The notes beneath the pieces are model-generated. The model was not told where the DNA came from, made no database searches, and worked only from the letters and a program-made list of their open reading frames with translations. Positions 4,729 through 8,105 of a DNA stretch of 8,105 nucleotides are shown in pieces. The translations under genes and the position numbers were made by a program. This stretch comes from G039029935 sp039029935 (lineage in GTDB: Bacteria; Chloroflexota; Anaerolineae; Caldilineales; Caldilineaceae): NCBI GenBank assembly GCA_039029935.1, contig JBCCFC010000618.1, positions 1 to 8,105 of the forward strand. Direction: 5' to 3'. Within the stretch, counting starts at the first letter, position 1; each line of letters starts with the position of its first letter.

Positions 4729-6867
4729 ATGCTCAATAATCTGCGACCAAAACAACGACTAAACAATAATCGCTATGAAATTATCCGTCCTCTGGGTCAG
4801 GGTGGATTTGGCACGGTCTATCTTGCAACCGATTTGCGACTCAATAAACATGTTGCTATCAAGGAAAATGTTGATGATTCTCCCAATGTCACATTGCGAT
4901 TTCGTCTGGAAGCAGCGTTTCTAGCCGATCTGAATCATGATAACCTACCTGATGTCACGGATTACTTCTATGAAGAGTCACAAGAACTTAACGGACGACA
5001 ATATTTGGTAATGACTTTCATTGAGGGAAGAAGCTTACAGGAGATAATTGAACAGGAAGGGCCTCAGACGGAAGAAGTGGTGATTGGGTGGATTAAGCAA
5101 GTTATGGATGCATTGAGCTATATGCATTCACAGAAGGACCCAGATACAGGCCAACCGAAGCCAGTTATCCATCGTGACATCAAGCCTGCTAATATTCGTT
5201 TGAGGCCATCTGGACGAATTTATTTAGTTGACTTTGGGCTTGCCAAGCAGAAGGTTTGGAATAGAGGTGATGGTTACAGTACACGAACACTGCCGAATGG
5301 AACAAGAGGCTATGCCTCGCCCGAACAATATACAGGCGGTACGAACGAACGAGCCGATATTTACTCGTTAGGAGCAACGCTCTATTATTTGCTAACTGGA
5401 CAAGTGCCTTTGGATGCAGAGTCTCGTCAAAAAGGTTATGAACTGAAAGACCCAACTTCGCTCAATCCGAAAATCAGCGAGAGATGCCAGAAAGCGATTT
5501 TGCAGGCAATGAGAATAAAAAATGAGGAGCGTTATCTAAGTGTTCATGTATTTCGTCAAGCATTAATTACTGATTCTGTTGAACCCAAAGTTGACACAGT
5601 TAGCCACAATAAAGGTAGGCGACTTTTTCAAAGCTTGGCAATAGGATTATTATTGATTTTTATCGGGATTTGTGCAGGCTGGTTATTTCGAGATTTTCCA
5701 TCCTTTTACAAAAGAATGGAACTAGATGGGTTTTTAATCCCGTCAGTTTGGCCTTCCACTGCAGAACCCGAAGCAACTAAAGATGTTACAGATACACATA
5801 TCCCTTTAGAAACCACCTCAGATAAAACGATGGCTCTGAGTAGCACAAGGTTTTCTACTAATATTACTGTAATAACATCTTCAGCTACTCTACAAAGTCC
5901 AACACTTGATGTAACCAGACAAATAAGTAGTATAAACTCCCTACCAACAACAGTAATACGCACCCCTTCTGATATAATCACCACTGGTATCCAATTTATC
6001 CAAACATACCGAGGCCATAAAAGTGATATATTGAGTGTCAGTTGGTCAAAAGATGGTAAACAACTTGCCTCTGGTTCAAGGGACAATACGATACGAGTAT
6101 GGGATGTTGTCAGTGGGGAGTTGCTTAACATATTTGAAGGACATACAAATGATGTATTTAGTATTAGCTGGTCAAAAGATAGTAGCAAGTTCGTTTCTAG
6201 TAGTTACCAAGAGGCAATTGTATGGGATAGCACAACTGGAGAGCAAATTCAGATACTTAATGGACATGTGGATTGGGTAAGAAGCGTAGATTGGTCTATG
6301 GCAGAAGCTCAAATTGCGTCAGGGGGATATGACAATGACATACGAATATGGGATAGCACAACTGGACAATTACTAAATGTGCTGGAAGGACATATGGGAT
6401 GGGTTCGTGATGTTAGCTGGTCTAATGACGGAACAATGCTTGCATCTGGAAGCTACGATGATACAGTCCGTGTGTGGGATGGTCACAATGGGAAATTGAT
6501 ACATATACTTGATGGGCATACCAGTGACATATTAAATGTCGCTTGGGCAGAAGATGGATTTAGACTCATTTCAAGTAGCTATAACGAAACATATATATGG
6601 GATGGAAACACTGGGACATTGCTAAATACAATGATGAAACCTTCGGGGACAGTCTGGAGTACAATTTTCTCAACGAGCCTTAGCTTAATTGCGTCAGGAA
6701 GTTCCGACCGTACAGTTCGAGTTTGGGATGGGAAGAATGGACAACTATTACGTATCCTTGATGGGCATATTAGAGACGTAAACAGCGTAAGCTGGTCGCC
6801 AAATGGTAAGAGCCTAGCATCTGGAAGCGATGATGCTACCATACGTGTATGGTTTTTTAACGAATAG
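4729..6867 (+). CDS. transmembrane Ser/Thr protein kinase with WD40 propeller
   Basis: This 712-residue PknB-type kinase is fused to a seven-repeat WD40 domain. The kinase domain (about 16-280) has every key element: glycine loop GQGGFG (23-28), VAIK lysine K45, helix C Glu (probably E61), HRDIKPAN (148-155), DFG (168-170), GTRGYASPEQ (191-200) and D210. One hydrophobic segment (about 303-320) should cross the membrane. It is followed by a Thr/Ser-rich linker (about 345-420), and then WD repeats ending near 459, 500, 542, 584, 625, 667 and 708. This predicts a cytoplasmic kinase and an outer propeller that senses a ligand or cell contact. WD repeats 2 and 5 share a shortened SSSY form, which points to a triplet duplication. 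No Shine-Dalgarno is visible before the ATG. xisI follows after 13 bases and may be cotranscribed. Confidence 0.95.
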   Translation: MLNNLRPKQRLNNNRYEIIRPLGQGGFGTVYLATDLRLNKHVAIKENVDDSPNVTLRFRLEAAFLADLNHDNLPDVTDYFYEESQELNGRQYLVMTFIEGRSLQEIIEQEGPQTEEVVIGWIKQVMDALSYMHSQKDPDTGQPKPVIHRDIKPANIRLRPSGRIYLVDFGLAKQKVWNRGDGYSTRTLPNGTRGYASPEQYTGGTNERADIYSLGATLYYLLTGQVPLDAESRQKGYELKDPTSLNPKISERCQKAILQAMRIKNEERYLSVHVFRQALITDSVEPKVDTVSHNKGRRLFQSLAIGLLLIFIGICAGWLFRDFPSFYKRMELDGFLIPSVWPSTAEPEATKDVTDTHIPLETTSDKTMALSSTRFSTNITVITSSATLQSPTLDVTRQISSINSLPTTVIRTPSDIITTGIQFIQTYRGHKSDILSVSWSKDGKQLASGSRDNTIRVWDVVSGELLNIFEGHTNDVFSISWSKDSSKFVSSSYQEAIVWDSTTGEQIQILNGHVDWVRSVDWSMAEAQIASGGYDNDIRIWDSTTGQLLNVLEGHMGWVRDVSWSNDGTMLASGSYDDTVRVWDGHNGKLIHILDGHTSDILNVAWAEDGFRLISSSYNETYIWDGNTGTLLNTMMKPSGTVWSTIFSTSLSLIASGSSDRTVRVWDGKNGQLLRILDGHIRDVNSVSWSPNGKSLASGSDDATIRVWFFNE

Positions 6868-6880
6868 AGGGGATTGTCAC

Positions 6881-7213
6881 ATGGACAAGTTAAACCAATA
6901 CCAGCAATACAGCCAGGAAATCCTCAGTGGCTACTACGACCACGACAAACATGCCAACACCTCCCAACTCATCTTCGACACCGAGCGCAACCACTATCAA
7001 CTGCTCTCACTCGGCTGGCGGGGTGAGTTCAAGCGCATTTGTGACATTATTGCGCATGTCGATATCATTGATGGCAAGATTTGGGTGCAGCGGGACTTTA
7101 CCGAGCCAAGTATCACGGACCAGTTGGTGGAGCGGGGCGTCCCCAACACCGACATTGTGCTTGGCTTTCACCCACCCTACAAGCGGCCATTCACCGAGTT
7201 TGCGGTCCAGTAA
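6881..7213 (+). CDS. xisI: XisI family protein
   Basis: This 110-residue protein is the full length of the XisI family, named for the Anabaena fdxN-element excision controlling factors. There XisH and XisI are needed for XisF-driven excision of a DNA element during heterocyst development. Elsewhere in cyanobacteria and Chloroflexota the family's job is unknown. Family marks are FDTERNHYQL (32-41), HVDIIDGKIWVQRDFTE (59-75) and GVPNTDIVLGFHPPYKR (86-102). GAGGGG lies 7 bases before the ATG. The gene starts 13 bases after the kinase stop. Its codons are visibly more GC-rich than those of the kinase, suggesting a separate origin. Its usual partner xisH is not directly upstream. The only xisH seen starts at 7978, beyond a minus-strand toxin-antitoxin pair. 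Confidence 0.9.
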   Translation: MDKLNQYQQYSQEILSGYYDHDKHANTSQLIFDTERNHYQLLSLGWRGEFKRICDIIAHVDIIDGKIWVQRDFTEPSITDQLVERGVPNTDIVLGFHPPYKRPFTEFAVQ

Positions 7214-7254
7214 TCGCGACACATTCTATCAGTCGTCACCGGTAGTATTCAGTG

Positions 7255-7509
7255 TCAATAAGTTAACCGCTCAAACCCCATCACTCGAATCGTATCTCTA
7301 TCCAACACCTCAAACAAAATCCTATACCCATTCAGCCGATACTCAAACACACCTGCGTCAAGTACGATAATCTCAATTCCGGTTGGCTGCGGCCCTTCAT
7401 ACAAAACGGCAATGGCATCTCGAAAATTGGCAGCTTCTCCACGCGGAATTTGTGAGTAGTCGGCGCGGACCTCTGTGGATAGGCGGATGTTCCAGCGTTT
7501 ACGCAACAT
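7255..7509 (-). CDS. RelE/ParE-superfamily toxin
   Basis: This 84-residue basic protein has the RelE/ParE layout: an N-terminal strand (WNIRLSTEV), a helical part with PRGEAANFRDAIAVL, and C-terminal strands GVFEYRLNGYRILFEV and DTIRVMGFERL. Members either cut mRNA at the ribosome (RelE) or poison gyrase (ParE), and the sequence does not settle which. Its ATG (7507-7509) lies inside the end of the antitoxin gene, an 11-base overlap that implies translational coupling. It converges on xisI with 41 bases between them and no clear terminator. The Y-R-I-L-F strand and the pairing with a Phd/YefM-type antitoxin support the call. Confidence 0.8.
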   Translation of the reverse strand: MLRKRWNIRLSTEVRADYSQIPRGEAANFRDAIAVLYEGPQPTGIEIIVLDAGVFEYRLNGYRILFEVLDRDTIRVMGFERLTY

Positions 7510-7795
7510 ATTCTTCTTCCTTGTCTCGTGCTTCTAACTCGGCCATCACTTCATCCAGCGTCAAATCTGGCTCCGTGTTTTCACGCACAGCCTGCACACG
7601 TTGACGTACTTTTTCACGCCATTCTAACTCGGCCATGCGCTCGGCGATTTGTTGCCATTCTTGTGGTGATACAATGACGGCGACGGGTGTTGACCGTTGC
7701 GTCAAGAATACGGGGCTGGCCTCAATCATGGTCAGTAACGATTTGTGGTCACGTGCCATACGGCTGATTGGTTGTATTTGTGGCATTGGCTGCAT
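7499..7795 (-). CDS. Phd/YefM-type antitoxin
   Basis: This 98-residue antitoxin has a Phd/YefM-like N-terminal DNA-binding fold: PISRMARDHKSLLTMIEA, then PVFLTQRSTPVAVIVSPQEW. The Glu-rich C-terminal tail (about 55-98) would wrap the toxin. AGGAGG (7801-7806, minus strand) lies five bases before the chosen ATG at 7795. An overlapping ATG at 7799 is out of frame and too close to the ribosome site. The tail holds a 15-base direct repeat (7532-7546 and 7622-7636) that encodes MAELEWRE and MAELEARD. Phd/YefM proteins normally repress their own promoter, and a TGTACA-core palindrome overlaps the -10 here. Confidence 0.85.
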   Translation of the reverse strand: MQPMPQIQPISRMARDHKSLLTMIEASPVFLTQRSTPVAVIVSPQEWQQIAERMAELEWREKVRQRVQAVRENTEPDLTLDEVMAELEARDKEEEYVA

Positions 7796-7850
7796 ACATT
7801 CCTCCTATTTCACAAAAGATTCACGTCCAATTGTGTATCTAATTGTGATG

Positions 7851-7879
7851 AGTGTACACATATAAATGCAAATTGTCAA
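7851..7879 (-). promoter_or_regulatory. promoter and probable operator of the toxin-antitoxin pair
   Basis: On the minus strand TTGACA (7879-7874) and TACACT (7856-7851) are separated by 17 bases. The palindrome GTGTACAC (7852-7859) overlaps the -10. YefM repressors are known to bind palindromes with a TGTACA core, so this is a good autoregulation site. Two AATTGTG direct repeats (7829-7835 and 7841-7847) lie in the leader. Confidence 0.7.
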
Positions 7880-7905
7880 TATTGAGACTGGGATGATTTG
7901 GACAC

Positions 7906-7935
7906 AGCGCAGATGAGCGCGAATAAGCGCGGATT
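7906..7935 (+). repeat. three 10-base direct repeats before xisH
   Basis: AGCGC recurs exactly every 10 bases (7906, 7916, 7926), each time followed by a GAT-like five-base tail (AGATG, GAATA, GGATT). One helical turn of spacing puts all three on the same DNA face, 6 bases before the -35 box of xisH. Confidence 0.5.
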
Positions 7936-7941
7936 CAAGAC

Positions 7942-7971
7942 TTGACATCACCCCTCATTTCACCCGATAAT
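7942..7971 (+). promoter_or_regulatory. promoter of xisH, likely leaderless transcript
   Basis: TTGACA (7942-7947) and GATAAT (7966-7971) are spaced by 18 bases. Only six bases separate the -10 from the ATG at 7978, so transcription should begin at or next to the start codon. No ribosome site is present or possible. Confidence 0.75.
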
Positions 7972-7977
7972 ACACCT

Positions 7978-8105
7978 ATGTCTAAACGAGATTTCTTTCA
8001 CAATGCTGTATGCGCTGCACTTGAAAAAGAGGATTGGGACATCACTGATGATCCATTGCAGATCAAGTGGGGTGGTGCGACGATTAAAATTGATATTGGT
8101 GCGGA
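7978..8105 (+). CDS. xisH: XisH family protein, N-terminal part
   Basis: The gene is cut by the window end after 42 complete codons. The sequence starts SKRDFFHNAVCAALEKEDW and continues to DPLQIKWGG and KIDIGA, the typical start of XisH (family pattern: D-x-F-H near the N-terminus, W-x-I-T-x-D-P-L, then a D-x-G-A-E strand). XisH has an endonuclease-like (PD-(D/E)XK-type) fold and is usually followed directly by xisI, so a second xisI may lie just outside the window. The ATG is fixed by family length and by the promoter placed only six bases before it. Confidence 0.9.
   Translation, partial: MSKRDFFHNAVCAALEKEDWDITDDPLQIKWGGATIKIDIGA

Noticed and set aside
7214..7254. A terminator between xisI and the converging toxin gene
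   Set aside because: No stem with a T-run is visible in these 41 bases.

Overview
The window looks like accessory DNA from a multicellular or filamentous bacterium. Chloroflexota is my first choice and a filamentous cyanobacterium my second. The reasons are a transmembrane Ser/Thr kinase fused to a WD40 propeller, XisH/XisI family genes, Rpn-type PD-(D/E)XK nucleases and several toxin-antitoxin genes. Base composition is moderate and patchy: the kinase is AT-rich and xisI is visibly GC-richer. The phylum is an inference from gene content.

Positions 1-4301 hold a diverged tandem duplication with a period of about 2.6-2.7 kb. Unit A enters the window at the 3' end of a broken PIN-domain toxin gene (1-174) and continues through an intergenic cassette to an Rpn-family nuclease (571-1647) and a strong hairpin terminator. 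Unit B repeats the order with a complete antitoxin-like gene (1987-2370), a PIN-domain toxin (2354-2791), the cassette, a second Rpn nuclease (3229-4245) and a hairpin. The two PIN copies carry different nonsense changes, so the copies are decaying independently.

Four intergenic stretches (about 256-458, 1714-1874, 2915-3119 and 4444-4604) are copies of one repeat. Read in the right frame, each copy contains a degenerate kinase glycine-rich loop (GEGGFGTGYL or close). Two copies continue into what looks like the kinase segment after the loop (RNNRV.., N-A-D-D). I read the repeat as a decayed 5' end of a Ser/Thr kinase gene. Each copy lies just upstream of an extended -10 promoter (TGn-TAnnAT) that would serve the next gene.

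Positions 4729-6867 encode the intact kinase-WD40 protein, followed 13 bases later by xisI (6881-7213). A Phd/YefM-type antitoxin and RelE/ParE-type toxin pair lies on the minus strand (7795-7255). It has a good promoter whose -10 overlaps a TGTACA-core palindrome. The window ends in the start of xisH (7978 onward), which has a textbook promoter placed so that its mRNA should be leaderless.

Together the genes suggest a conflict and genome-plasticity island of nucleases, two toxin-antitoxin systems and xisH/xisI, next to a receptor-like kinase. No single pathway links them all. The most distinctive observations are the kinase-relic repeats, the paired nonsense decay of the PIN copies, a shared internal start signal in both Rpn genes, and the leaderless xisH.
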